A stretch of DNA of 64,000 nt from Gadus chalcogrammus. Its lineage: Eukaryota; Chordata; Actinopteri; Gadiformes; Gadidae. Below are positions 56,104 to 64,000 of the stretch, in pieces. A program made the position numbers and the translations under genes. The notes below the pieces were generated by a model that saw only the letters and a list, made by a program, of their open reading frames with translations, ran no database searches and was not told the DNA's origin. How positions within the stretch are numbered: the first letter of the stretch is position 1; every line of letters begins with the position of its first letter. The stretch lies in NCBI RefSeq assembly GCF_026213295.1, contig NC_079427.1, positions 1,793,627 to 1,857,626 of the forward strand, given 5' to 3'.

Positions 56104-56973
56104 TTGCAGCTGTTTGAAAAAACTGTCCAGTTCAAAGAAGAAAGATACGAGGTGAGATTACCTTGGAAAAATGAAGACCATGACCTGCCCTCCAACTATA
56201 ATGTTGCCAAAAGACGTTTTGATCAGCTTGTAAAAAAGTTTCAAAATAATGTGCCACTTTATGAAAAGTACAGTGACGTCATCAAGGAGTACGTCAGTCA
56301 GGGAATAGTGGAGCGCGTGCAAAATGTGGTCACTGATAATCCCACGTACTATCTCCCCCACAGAGCAGTCATTAATGAAGAGCGTTTGACCACAAAGTTA
56401 AGAGTTGTATTTGATGCTTCGTCCCATGCTGAAGGTTGTCAATCACTAAATGACTGCTTAATGACAGGCCCAAATCTGAATCCTGAGTTACTAAGCATCC
56501 TGTTAAAATTCAGAAAACACGAAGTGGCATTTATGGCTGATATCACAAAGGCTTTTCTACAGATATATATTCGAGAGCAAGACAGGGATGCATTACGATT
56601 CTTGTGGTTAAATGACTTGCCAAAATCCAACGAAAAACCTAATGTAAGCATTCTGCGCATGACCAGAGTCCCGTTTGGTGCTTCCCCTTGTCCCTTTCTG
56701 TTGGCAGCAACCATTAGATACCATTTGAAAAAATATCAGCAAATGCATCCCACTGTGACATCTATCCTTGATAAGTGTATGTAGATGTCGCCACGCAAGC
56801 TAAAAACGCAAGCTAAAAGCATCTTAAAAGAAGCAGGAATGAGTTTGTGCAAATGGAGCACAAACTCTGGAGAGCTGAAAGACTTGTGGGATGAAGAAAT
56901 GGAAAACACGATAAGTGGAAAAGTCGAAGTGAAAAAAAGTTCTTGGACTAACATGGAGAACGGAACAAGATGA
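56104..56973 (+). pseudogene. BEL/Pao reverse transcriptase lacking its catalytic Asp-Asp motif
   Basis: RT motifs present: YEVRLPWKNEDHDLPSNYNV, YYLPHRAVINEERLTTKLRV, VFDASSHAEGCQSLNDCLMT, GPNLNPELLSILLKFR, and motif A FMADITKAFLQIYI. RVPFGASPCPFLLAATIRYH then leads to LDKCM at 56782. A YVDD box should follow, but the sequence goes through a TAG directly into AKSILKEAGMSLCKWSTNS, the thumb region. A deletion removed motif C, so the enzyme cannot be active. Confidence 0.9.
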
Positions 56974-56986
56974 CTTTGTTTTCGAT

Positions 56987-58951
56987 TTGACCAGTTTGAT
57001 TGAGTTCCTGAAAACCTCAACAAACACAAAAAGAGGCGTGTTGCAGGCTGCTGCTCGCATCTTTGATCCAATCGGATTTCTGTCCCCTTTCACAATCAGA
57101 GTAAAATGCCTTTTCCAAAAAATGTGGGAACGGGGCTTAACATGGGACATTGAGTTACTTGAGGATCTGTTGCAGCTTTGGCAGCAGTGGTGCACAGAAT
57201 TACCTCGCATCAGACAAATTAATATTCCAAGGTGTTATCAAGAGGCGTTCACTGACCTGAATCCACCTGTTAAAAAAGAGGTTCACGTCTTCAGTGATGC
57301 GAGTGAAAGTGAATACTGCGCAGCTGCCTACATGAGAGTTATCCCCGAAAATGGTGAGTGCACAGTGACTCTTATAACAGCAAAAACAAGAGTAGCGCCA
57401 CTTAAAAAAGTAACTTTACCGAGACTAGAACTCCCCGGTGCTCTCATCGGAGCTAGACTCTGTCACTATGTAATTACGCACCTTGAAATGGAAAAGAATC
57501 AAGTGAAACTGTGGAGTGATTCTATGATAACTTTGCACTGGATAAAAAGTTCAGCAAAACAGTGGAAACCCTTTGTGGAAAACAGAGTCCGAGAGATCGC
57601 TGAAGCAGAGCTTTATTGGATCCGATTAACGCAGAATCAAAGTTTCTACGAAGAAATCAATCAACTGAAAAGAGGTAAAGAAGTTAACTTTCAGTCCAAA
57701 ATTAAGTCTCTAAGTCCCTTTCTGGATGACAGTGGAGTACTAAGAGTGGGAGGCAGGTTACAGATGAACGGATTGAAGTTTGAACAAAAGCATCCCTGCA
57801 TCCTCCCTGCAAATTACATGTTTTCTGAGCTGATTGTAAGAAAATGCCACCAGCAAGTGTTGCATTCTGGTCTCCAAGACACGCTAAACCAAGCGAGAGA
57901 AAGATTCTGGATAATGAAAGGAAGACAACTAACGAAAAGAGTTGTACACGCTTGTCTTATCTTTCGTATATATAAAACCAAACCAGCCCAGCAGATTTCA
58001 GCGCCTTTACCTGCGCAGCGCATTGAAGAAGCGCCTCCGTTTGAGATCACGGGAGTGGATTTTGCTGGGCCTATGTACAGTAAGAATCAAGGAAAATGTT
58101 ATATTGCTCTTTTCACCTGTGCAGTCACCAGAGACATTCATTTAGAGTTGGTGACTGATTTGACTGCGGAAAAGTTCCTGCTGGCGTTCAGACGTTTTGT
58201 GTCACGCAGAGGACTATGTACCACAATATATTCAGACAATGCTAAAACGTTTAAACGAGCCAACAAGGAGTTGACAGCATTGTGGGATTCCCTGTCATCT
58301 AAAGAACTACAGGAATTCTTTGCTGAAAAACGAATAATCTGGAAGTTTATAGCAGAAAGAGCTGCTTGGTGGGGTGGAATGTGGGAGAGAATGGTGAGGT
58401 CGGTGAAGACGTGCCTACGTAAAGTTCTGGGAAAATCATGTCTGAAATATGAAGAAATCGAAACCATTCTGATAGAAGTGGAAGCAGTTGTTAATTCCCG
58501 TCCCATCACTTTCACCCACACCAGCAGCGAAGAGCCTGTCCCTCTAACGCCAACCCATTTTCTAATTGGTCAGCGTCTAACAGCGCTCCCATCCGCTGGC
58601 AACGTAACCGCAGCGGCCCCCAACACAGACCAACGTCAGTTAAACAAAAGGTGGAAATACAGACAGCGCCTAATCAATACATATTGGACCCGCTGGAAGA
58701 AGGAATATCTCCTGGAGCTACGATCTGCACATTGCTCATCTCATGTAAAAAGATGCACAGAGTTAAAGCTCGGAGACGTTATCCTAGTGAATGAAGACAA
58801 ACTGCCCAAACATATTTGGAAAATGGGAAGAATCAAAGAAGTTTATATCGGAAGAGATGGAAAGGTACGCTCTTGCCTTGTTATGCTACCTTCAAGGAAC
58901 CTAATCAGAAGACCAGTACAATTACTGTATCCCCTTGAACTTGATGTGTAA
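56987..58951 (+). CDS. BEL/Pao RNase H-integrase (open frame)
   Basis: 654 codons. RVLQAAARIFDP-type start, then FSDASESEYCAAAYMRV (RNase H), PLKKVTLPRLELPGALIGAR, and LWSDSMITLHWIKSSAKQW. After EIAEAELYWIRLTQNQ the expected NPAD-containing part is deleted. The integrase zinc finger keeps two His and one Cys (CHQQVLHSGL, HACLIF), but its second Cys is Phe. The core has GVDFAGPMY (Asp), IYSDNAKTF (Asp) and WWGGMWERMVRSVK with the preceding Glu region. A DUF5641-like C-terminal domain ends at RRPVQLLYPLELDV. Open, but probably not functional. Confidence 0.92.
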   Translation: MTSLIEFLKTSTNTKRGVLQAAARIFDPIGFLSPFTIRVKCLFQKMWERGLTWDIELLEDLLQLWQQWCTELPRIRQINIPRCYQEAFTDLNPPVKKEVHVFSDASESEYCAAAYMRVIPENGECTVTLITAKTRVAPLKKVTLPRLELPGALIGARLCHYVITHLEMEKNQVKLWSDSMITLHWIKSSAKQWKPFVENRVREIAEAELYWIRLTQNQSFYEEINQLKRGKEVNFQSKIKSLSPFLDDSGVLRVGGRLQMNGLKFEQKHPCILPANYMFSELIVRKCHQQVLHSGLQDTLNQARERFWIMKGRQLTKRVVHACLIFRIYKTKPAQQISAPLPAQRIEEAPPFEITGVDFAGPMYSKNQGKCYIALFTCAVTRDIHLELVTDLTAEKFLLAFRRFVSRRGLCTTIYSDNAKTFKRANKELTALWDSLSSKELQEFFAEKRIIWKFIAERAAWWGGMWERMVRSVKTCLRKVLGKSCLKYEEIETILIEVEAVVNSRPITFTHTSSEEPVPLTPTHFLIGQRLTALPSAGNVTAAAPNTDQRQLNKRWKYRQRLINTYWTRWKKEYLLELRSAHCSSHVKRCTELKLGDVILVNEDKLPKHIWKMGRIKEVYIGRDGKVRSCLVMLPSRNLIRRPVQLLYPLELDV

Positions 58952-58984
58952 TGAGAACCAGAAGAGTCTCATTGGCCGGGAGTC

Positions 58985-59220
58985 TGTTGCAGCTTTAAAG
59001 GTGCTAAAAGCAAGCGCACCTTAGTGGTGACGTCATGTCACACACAGACAATCGTGAATTAATTGATTAGCGGGGGGTAAGGTTAGATAGGAACCTTGTA
59101 AATTGTTTGATTGTTGATTGTTCATGATATGCGACCCAGTGTCATGATGTAAAGAGAGAATAAACGAAAACTAAAGAGACATCCAGTTTCTGTCATTCCT
59201 GATCAAATTGTCCTGCAATA
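58985..59220 (+). repeat. 3' LTR of the BEL/Pao element
   Basis: 236 bp, three substitutions from the 5' LTR. Followed by TCTGT. Confidence 0.95.
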
Positions 59221-60482
59221 TCTGTGTATGTAACGTCAGACCACTTCTCTTATATTGACGCTCCAGACGGCTGCTGCCACTTTCAGTGAGCGGCGCTCCT
59301 TGTTAAAGCAGGGAGAGGATCAGGAAAAAGAGACTGTGGGATTCTTCAGGGGGGCCACATCATCCTATACAGACTCAAGAGCAGAGTTGTAGTTGGTGAC
59401 GGAGTCAGAAGAAGATTTGTTTGATCTGGGTTTATGGACTTGAGGTTTCTAACTTGTATGAGACGTTTCATTGTGATGGGTGGGTGGGTGCTGGGATTTA
59501 AGGCAGCATTTGATGAGTTTGTGATCTGACATCCCTGACACTGTCATCTAAGTTTGCTATGTCAAGCCCAGATGTTCATACTAGCTCTGATATTTGTTAC
59601 TTGCTGCGAGTGGCAAAATCAAAATGCGGTTGTGTGCTCTGTAACCTGCGCTGTCTCTCCCACAGTTCGACCCGAGGCTGCTGTGTGACGAAGCCGGTTT
59701 GGTTTGTTTGGTTTGGTTACCAGGACGCTTACAGCGCCCATCTGTTGAATACTTTGTCCATTAGTATTGTCGTTTAGCGATATCCCTGTAAATCCGAGGA
59801 GCCCTCCTTGCAGGTCTTCCTCTGGGGTAAAAACACTGGTCATAGTTAATGTGCAACAGACTTAATGTGTAAGTCTGTTACACATTAAGTTAAACTACAC
59901 AGCGAGCCATTGAAGGTTATTTGCCCACCAGGGACCAGGGCTCCCGACATCAAAGCTAATCTTAGGGTGCTGGCATGTGGTCAGACCACATACAGGGTTA
60001 GACTAGACACACCAAACACAGACAATAGTTTCGCCAACATTGTAATTGAGGTTGTGGGACATGCAAGTACAGGTTTTATCCTAATGCATTTAGAGTAGTT
60101 TGGAGAGCAAACATTGAATAACAATAGCTTTAAAACCATATCAGTGGACTCCTCTTCTGCACCACCTTGTTCTTAAGCGGATACCTTTTCAAAGAAATAA
60201 TGCATTAGGTTTTTACCTACCTGCTTTGAGTAGCCAATCCTTGATCATCTTACTTTTTAGCCACTGCATGACCACTCGAGATACCCTTCAGTCATGCATA
60301 TGACTTTTGTTCAAAATGAGCCATAGGTTTAAAATTTGTATCCTAGAACCCCCAACAGGCCAAATAAAACCTGTTTTAAAATTTTAAAAAGATGAACTAC
60401 GTATTCATCTGGTGAGCGACCATGATATATAGAGTTATACATGTAGACTTATAACTCCTACAACTAGGAGACTTCAACTCAC
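59221..60482. other. No gene; flank of the BEL element and intron
   Basis: 59231-59390 matches 22360-22495 (dispersed repeat). 59846-59888 is a 19-bp hairpin with one mismatch and a 5-base loop. The part next to the linker exon (60408-60482) is homologous to 52530-52595 and 11655-11725. No exon is read. Confidence 0.6.
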
Positions 60483-60617
60483 CATGCGTGCTACGGCTTC
60501 TTTCATGTGGAGATGACGACCCCAAGTCCATAGGGCTGGACGGCTCAGACATGGACAAGCTCCCCTCTCCGCTACTGCCTGCCGTCATCAGACCAGCAGA
60601 TGTATTCTTTACATGCT
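60483..60617 (-). CDS. Ser/Pro-rich linker exon, copy 1
   Basis: A 135-bp exon, 45 codons, phase 1-1, acceptor GATTTGTCTTTCAG|AG and donor GCATG|GTGAGT. It reads HVKNTSAGLMTAGSSGEGSL and SMSEPSSPMDLGSSSPHERS: no domain, Ser-rich and acidic, probably disordered. It follows the FIIND exons in frame (phase 1) and is the ancestor or sister of the exon at 52596-52721. Likely a spacer between FIIND and the next death-fold module. Confidence 0.78.
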
Positions 60618-60644
60618 CTGAAAGACAAATCAATAGAATTGGCG

Positions 60645-61345
60645 GTAAGGCTTTATATTAAGGTCCTTGTATTAAGCCTTTGTTAATGGGTAATAAGACA
60701 CTTATTATATGCTTATTAACCTTAATTGGTGTTAATAAGACTATCTGTAAGTGTTAATGATAACATTGGACATAATAAGCATGGTTCCCGCTTAAGATCC
60801 CGTACCTACAAAATGCATAATTGGCAGTTTAATAAAGGATTTATGGTAAGACTTTATTTGAAGGTATCTACATAAGAGTGACATGTCACTGTAATGACTA
60901 TGACATGACACTGTCATAAACATGTCATAAACATTGATGACTCCTGTCATTAAGTGTCATTCGGTTTTTGTTATGACAAGTTTACATTGTGTTTGGGATG
61001 TCTTTATAATGACAACTTGACATTAACCAGGGTGGCATTACCAGAGGATGTCTCTGTCATAGCAACTTGTGATCAACAGAAAATGCACCTATTTTTTTAT
61101 GCATGAAATGTTGACAGAATGATTATTATGATTAGATATGCAAGGTTACAGATCAATTTTAGCACTTGGTCAGATAGATGTGCGACAGGATATTTCGCAA
61201 AACTTGTTGCTATGACACCATTATTACATGATTATACAGTTTATGACAAGTTCATGACAGTATCATGTCATAGTTATGACGGTGACATGTCACTCTTGAA
61301 GATACCTTCAAATGAAGTGTCACCAAACCTTTTCATTGTGGAAAC
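60645..61345. mobile_element. MITE(s) with GACACTTxATTTGAAGGTATC ends
   Basis: 60847-60890 (AAGACTTTATTTGAAGGTAT, GAGTGACATGTCACTGT) and 61275-61335 (reverse complement ACACTTCATTTGAAGGTATC, AAGAGTGACATGTCACCGTC) are inverted ends of a ~490-bp element. A related AT-rich TTAATAAGACAC-type repeat occupies 60645-60840. It lies in the intron between the 39-bp exon and the linker exon. Confidence 0.75.
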
Positions 61346-61572
61346 CTTTGAGAACTCTGATCAGTCGGATCGGTTCAGAGCAGCGTTGAGATGCGCTTCT
61401 CGCTTTCTGAAGTTTTTTCACCGTGCATAAAAGTTAAAATATGTTAAACTTTTGGCGGTGGTCCCAGGGCAGCCCCGCTCGTCGGCTGATTCAACGTGCC
61501 CAATAATCCTACTATCCGATTGAAACACCAACAATGATCCAAAGAACACAACACCATGAAAAAAAAGTGTAC

Positions 61573-61611
61573 CTTTCTGTCCGATGTTGGGCTCCTCGCT
61601 GTTCAAATCCT
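61573..61611 (-). CDS. 13-residue phase 1-1 exon after FIIND
   Basis: A 39-bp exon, acceptor ATCCTACTGCAG|AG and donor AGAAAG|GTACAC, reading EDLNSEEPNIGQK with the preceding G. It is separated from the last UPA exon by only 92 bp. It has no domain and is acidic. The donor-side intron is shared with those of 30572-30619 and 52223-52334. Small size lowers confidence, but both splice sites and phases fit. Confidence 0.68.
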
Positions 61612-61703
61612 CTGCAGTAGGATTTTCCATATAAAGGATAATGTGTCATTAGTCTTACGATGCAAACCACAGAACAAATTCAATCAATGTGTCCATTGAT
61701 TAC

Positions 61704-61857
61704 CTTCTGTGATTGTAGCAGACCACAACGTTTTGTCACAGTTTCTTCTTTTTTTATTCACAGAGGCCATGAGAAATAATTTGAAAGGAGGATGCTTATC
61801 GAAGCGTGCTTCAAAAAATCCCTTCAGGCCTATTACATCAGTGTTGAAATTGAGTTC
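61704..61857 (-). CDS. FIIND exon: end of UPA subdomain
   Basis: A 154-bp exon, phase 0 to 1, acceptor TTTTAACAG|GA directly after a (TG)n run, donor GAAG|GTAATC. It reads ELNFNTDVIGLKGFFEARFD, then KHPPFKLFLMASVNKKRR and TLWSATITE. In NLRP1 and CARD8 the corresponding end of FIIND has an F-x-E-x-x-V strand and a final Trp-containing strand (I-W-E-A), matched here by FFEARF and LWSATI. It is the phase switch of the gene: all exons downstream are phase 1-1. A second copy is at 52223-52334. Confidence 0.84.
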
Positions 61858-61862
61858 CTGTT

Positions 61863-61975
<113 letters not shown>

Positions 61976-62066
61976 AGATACAATACTTTCTTTCTGAATT
62001 GCACAAAACCTTTCATTGCAGATTTAATTACATGTAAATGAGAATAAACGGCAGCAAAATACATAC

Positions 62067-62201
62067 TGAAGGTTCAACTTTCCCTTCTGGCTCGCTTGTG
62101 AGGTGGTAGTTCTTCCCGGCCACCAGCTTGGAATTACAGACGGCCGATTTATCCATCTTGATGCATTTCTTCCTGTATTTTTTCACCTGTTCTTCAATAG
62201 C
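62067..62201 (-). CDS. FIIND exon: UPA subdomain, middle part
   Basis: A 135-bp exon, 45 codons, phase 0-0, acceptor CTGTCTGTGCAG|GC and donor CTTCA|GTATGT. It reads AIEEQVKKYRKKCIKMDKSA, then CNSKLVAGKNYHLTSEPEGK. The alignment to UPA is positional: in NLRP1 this region begins A-I-D-E-E and later has a G-x-x-Y-x-V/L-x-S strand, as does AGKNYHLTS here. It fits between the exons at 62661-62905 and 61704-61857 without a frame break. Confidence 0.82.
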
Positions 62202-62339
62202 CTGCACAGACAGGAACAGGAGGGGCAGGACCCAATGGTCAGAGATGGAGAGAGGGAGGAAGAGGGAGAGGGAGGTATTAATATGGGAGATAGTTAGTTA
62301 TTTTCAAGATGGCAGATCACAGAAACAGAAAGATCGATG

Positions 62340-62585
62340 AGCCCTCAAGAGAGGAGGTTAAACTTAATTATCTAGCCATGTCTACTGCAGTCTAGCCTAG
62401 CCCAGCCCATCCTAGCCCATTTCAGGCTAGCCCAGTCCAGATAAGCGCATTCTAGGCTAGCCCAGACCAGTCTATTTTAGTCTCACCCAAGTTCTCCCGC
62501 CCCTAGTTTAGCCCAGTTATCCCAGTTTGGTCTAGCACAGTTTAGCTCATCTTAGCCTAGCCCAGTTTAGTCTAGTCTGTCCGTC
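62340..62585. repeat. Degenerate TAGCCCAG repeat in an intron
   Basis: About 25 imperfect copies of an 8-11-bp motif around TAGCCCAG/TAGTCTAG fill the middle of the 459-bp intron. Confidence 0.8.
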
Positions 62586-62660
62586 TATCCATGAATCTGT
62601 TTATCAACACACAGGGACTCTCGTTCTATTACTTAATCGTTGATCATTTTTCTTAGTCAC

Positions 62661-62905
62661 CTGGATCTCAGAACCGCTGTTCACGCACAAATACACTTGG
62701 AAGAAGTATTTGTGGTTCCCCTCCTTGTAAACCAGCACAGCCCCGTGGTGCTTCGCCGGCAGACTGCTCGGAATGATGACACCCCCAGGAGAAAGCGAGG
62801 ACACGCGCCATTTAACATGGCTCTCCGTGAAGCCCACCGTCAACTCAATGCTGGCTTGGCCGTCCTTTACGTGCAGAACACGGAAGCTCAGCTCATGCTC
62901 AGGTT
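62661..62905 (-). CDS. FIIND exon: ZU5/UPA junction with autoproteolysis-site region
   Basis: A 245-bp exon, phase 1 to 0, acceptor GTTTCAACAG|AA and donor TCCAG|GTGACT. It reads PEHELSFRVLHVKDGQASIE, then HVKWRVSSLSPGGVIIPSS, HGAVLVYKEGNHKYFFQVYL and CVNSGSEIQ. The FRVLHVKDG strand and S-x-S-P-x-GV segment are the FIIND self-cleavage neighbourhood (SF|SP in human NLRP1). Here it is SL|SP, with Leu (62793-62795) before the nucleophile Ser (62790-62792). Cleavage generates the UPA-containing C-terminal effector in NLRP1/CARD8. Whether it still occurs with Leu is unknown. Confidence 0.88.
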
Positions 62906-63355
62906 CTGTTGAAACGTTAACATAACATAACATTATTGTGGCTGGATGGGGAATGATAATTCAGATTGTGAAGTAAAGTCAAACTTTACATTAGTAGTTC
63001 ATTGTTGTTGCAACAGTGGTCTTGCTCATTTTTAAAGAGCCAGCATGGATCTTGTAAAATGCTCCATGGTAATAACTCATAGATTTGACAATTGGCAATG
63101 CATTGCATATTTTGTCCATTTAAAATAATACAAATATGACTATAATTCCAGTTCAATCAAAAAACTATTATTCATTCAAATGTCCAAATATGCAGGATCA
63201 AAAGTTGTGTGAGTCAGCCCAATTTGAAACCAAAACATTTACAAAATGTTTTGATCAACAAAACACTGCCAAAGCTGAGTCAGTTCAGCACGCAGAGATT
63301 CTTAGAGTATTCAGCCTATGAATCCCCCCACCCCACAGTCAGAGTGTGTTCTTAC

Positions 63356-63582
63356 CAGCAAGGCACAGCGAGTGTGGGAAATGGATAAACTTGAGCACAG
63401 ATGGATCCTTGTTGACCACATCCACATCATAAATCGATCCAGCAGGTCTCCAGGAGTCATGGAGGAACTCAGAGAATTCAGACCAGGACAGGACCGAGTA
63501 GCGGACCAGAGCCTGCTCCGACACCTCAAACACCAGACCTGTAGCCGAACACTCATAGGTCCCCTCGCCTTCCAGCTGTACC
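63356..63582 (-). CDS. FIIND exon: ZU5 subdomain with catalytic His
   Basis: A 227-bp exon, phase 2 to 1, acceptor GTGTGTTAG|GG formed by the end of a (TG)n run, donor TGCTG|GTAAGA. It reads VQLEGEGTYECSATGLVFEV, LVRYSVLSWSEFSEFL, GSIYDVDVVNKDPSVLKFIH and FPHSLCLA. G-x-Y-x-C-x-x-TGL-x-F-x-V, a W-S-x-F helix, P-x-x-D-V and a terminal PH-x-x-x-L follow the FIIND ZU5 order exactly. The His of FPHS (63372-63374) aligns with the catalytic His required for FIIND self-cleavage. Together with the next exon this is the strongest evidence for the domain. Confidence 0.9.
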
Positions 63583-63583
63583 C

Positions 63584-63699
<116 letters not shown>

Positions 63700-63771
63700 C
63701 AAGAGAATCTGTTTGCGTTGTATTAATCTGATAACCCCATGGGACTGGTGTCAGGACCGAATGTCACTCAC

Positions 63772-63824
63772 TGGAAGCTCCACTTAGAAATCTTCGTTGG
63801 TGTAACCTTCTCATACTCAGGACT
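63772..63824 (-). CDS. FIIND exon: ZU5 start
   Basis: A 53-bp exon, phase 0 to 2, acceptor CTTTTCACAG|AG and donor TTCCA|GTGAGT. It reads SPEYEKVTPTKISKWSF and ends with CA, which the next exon completes to Gln. It leads directly into VQLEGEGTYEC, as the N-terminal strand of ZU5. The exact splice-phase match to both neighbours supports it. Confidence 0.83.
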
Positions 63825-63917
63825 CTGTGAAAAGCAGAAGCAAACAGCAGTAAAGAGCAATACTGGATTTACGTAATTTACATTTAACGTAAAGGTATAT
63901 ATTTTGTTGAAATTCAC

Positions 63918-63967
63918 CTGCTGAGATGCTTTACATTTTTCACAAAGTGACTTGACGTGCATCTCCT
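63918..63967 (-). CDS. Short exon upstream of FIIND
   Basis: A 50-bp exon, phase 1 to 0, acceptor ATTTATCCTGACAG|AG and donor TCAGCAG|GTGAAT. It reads EMHVKSLCEKCKASQQ. The C-E-K-C pair is the only notable feature. It joins the ZU5 start exon in frame across a 93-bp intron. Exons further upstream, possibly NACHT/LRR or other FIIND-gene parts, would lie beyond the window's right edge. Confidence 0.72.
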
Positions 63968-64000
63968 CTGTCAGGATAAATATTAATTGTCAGTAACAAA

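Larger units (their letters stand above)
53824..59220 (+). mobile_element. BEL/Pao LTR retrotransposon, recent but defective
   Basis: Two 236-bp LTRs (53824-54059, 58985-59220) differ at only three positions as aligned by eye. The 5-bp target duplication TCTGT is present on both sides (53819-53823, 59221-59225). LTRs start TGTTGCAG and end CTGCAATA. A primer-binding site TTGGTGCCGAAACCAGG begins at 54060. Internal order is gag, protease, RT, RNase H and integrase, as in Pao/BEL. Internal deletions and frameshifts make it non-autonomous. Confidence 0.95.

Overview
This is vertebrate, almost certainly teleost fish, nuclear DNA. There are no operons. The genes are short exons with GT-AG junctions inside large introns, CA/TG microsatellites are very abundant, and the mobile elements are a fish-type mixture: DIRS, BEL/Pao, Ty3/gypsy, L2-, Rex- and RTE-like LINEs, hAT, PIF/Harbinger, piggyBac-like MITEs and an L2/SINE 3' tail. 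The species cannot be named from the sequence alone. All host-type exons lie on the minus strand, so transcription runs from high to low coordinates.

Host content is one family of innate-immunity (death-fold) modules. At the right end (61.5-64.0 kb) seven consecutive exons encode most of a FIIND (ZU5-UPA) domain of the NLRP1/CARD8/PIDD type, entering the window from the right. A Ser/Pro-rich linker exon follows (60.5 kb). Further left are a second linker copy and a second copy of the last UPA exon (52.2-52.7 kb), a Death-domain exon (51.5 kb) and a broken CARD exon (45.6 kb). A second group begins with an ATG-bearing CARD-like exon at 31.2 kb and a 16-residue exon at 30.6 kb. It continues with two tandem CARD exons (16.7 and 15.5 kb), a Death domain (13.9 kb), a CARD (7.7 kb), a Death domain (7.2 kb) and a damaged Death domain (3.1 kb). 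Every module downstream of the FIIND or of the ATG exon is a phase 1-1 exon, except the second UPA copy (0-1) and the frameshifted CARD. These modules could therefore be joined in many combinations without losing frame. Intron flanks of the copies are alignable by eye, so the array grew by duplication.

The rest is transposon and repeat. 0-2.5 kb: LINE fragments, a telomere-repeat palindrome and a SINE tail. 3.2-3.9 kb: a Harbinger-like MITE inside a Death-domain exon. 5.5-6.3 kb: a hAT MITE with 8-bp TSD. 9.1-10.5 kb: an element carrying a nested TTAA MITE. 11.9-13.4 kb: PIF/Harbinger with a transposase remnant. 14.7-18.8 kb: three tandem CARD-bearing units, one holding a GGGCCC-ended element. 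18.8-21.3 kb: DIRS. 21.3-22.2 kb: LINE. 24.4-30.3 kb: hAT holding a 3.3-kb LINE. 31.4-39 kb: LTR and gypsy pieces. 39.8-43.5 kb: L2 LINE holding nested MITEs. 53.8-59.2 kb: a BEL/Pao element with near-identical LTRs.

Biological reading: the window looks like part of a fast-evolving fish FIIND/Death/CARD locus, plausibly an inflammasome- or PIDDosome-type sensor or adaptor family. The domains and splice phases are read directly from the sequence. How the exons are grouped into transcripts, and whether the two groups are one gene or two, is inference.
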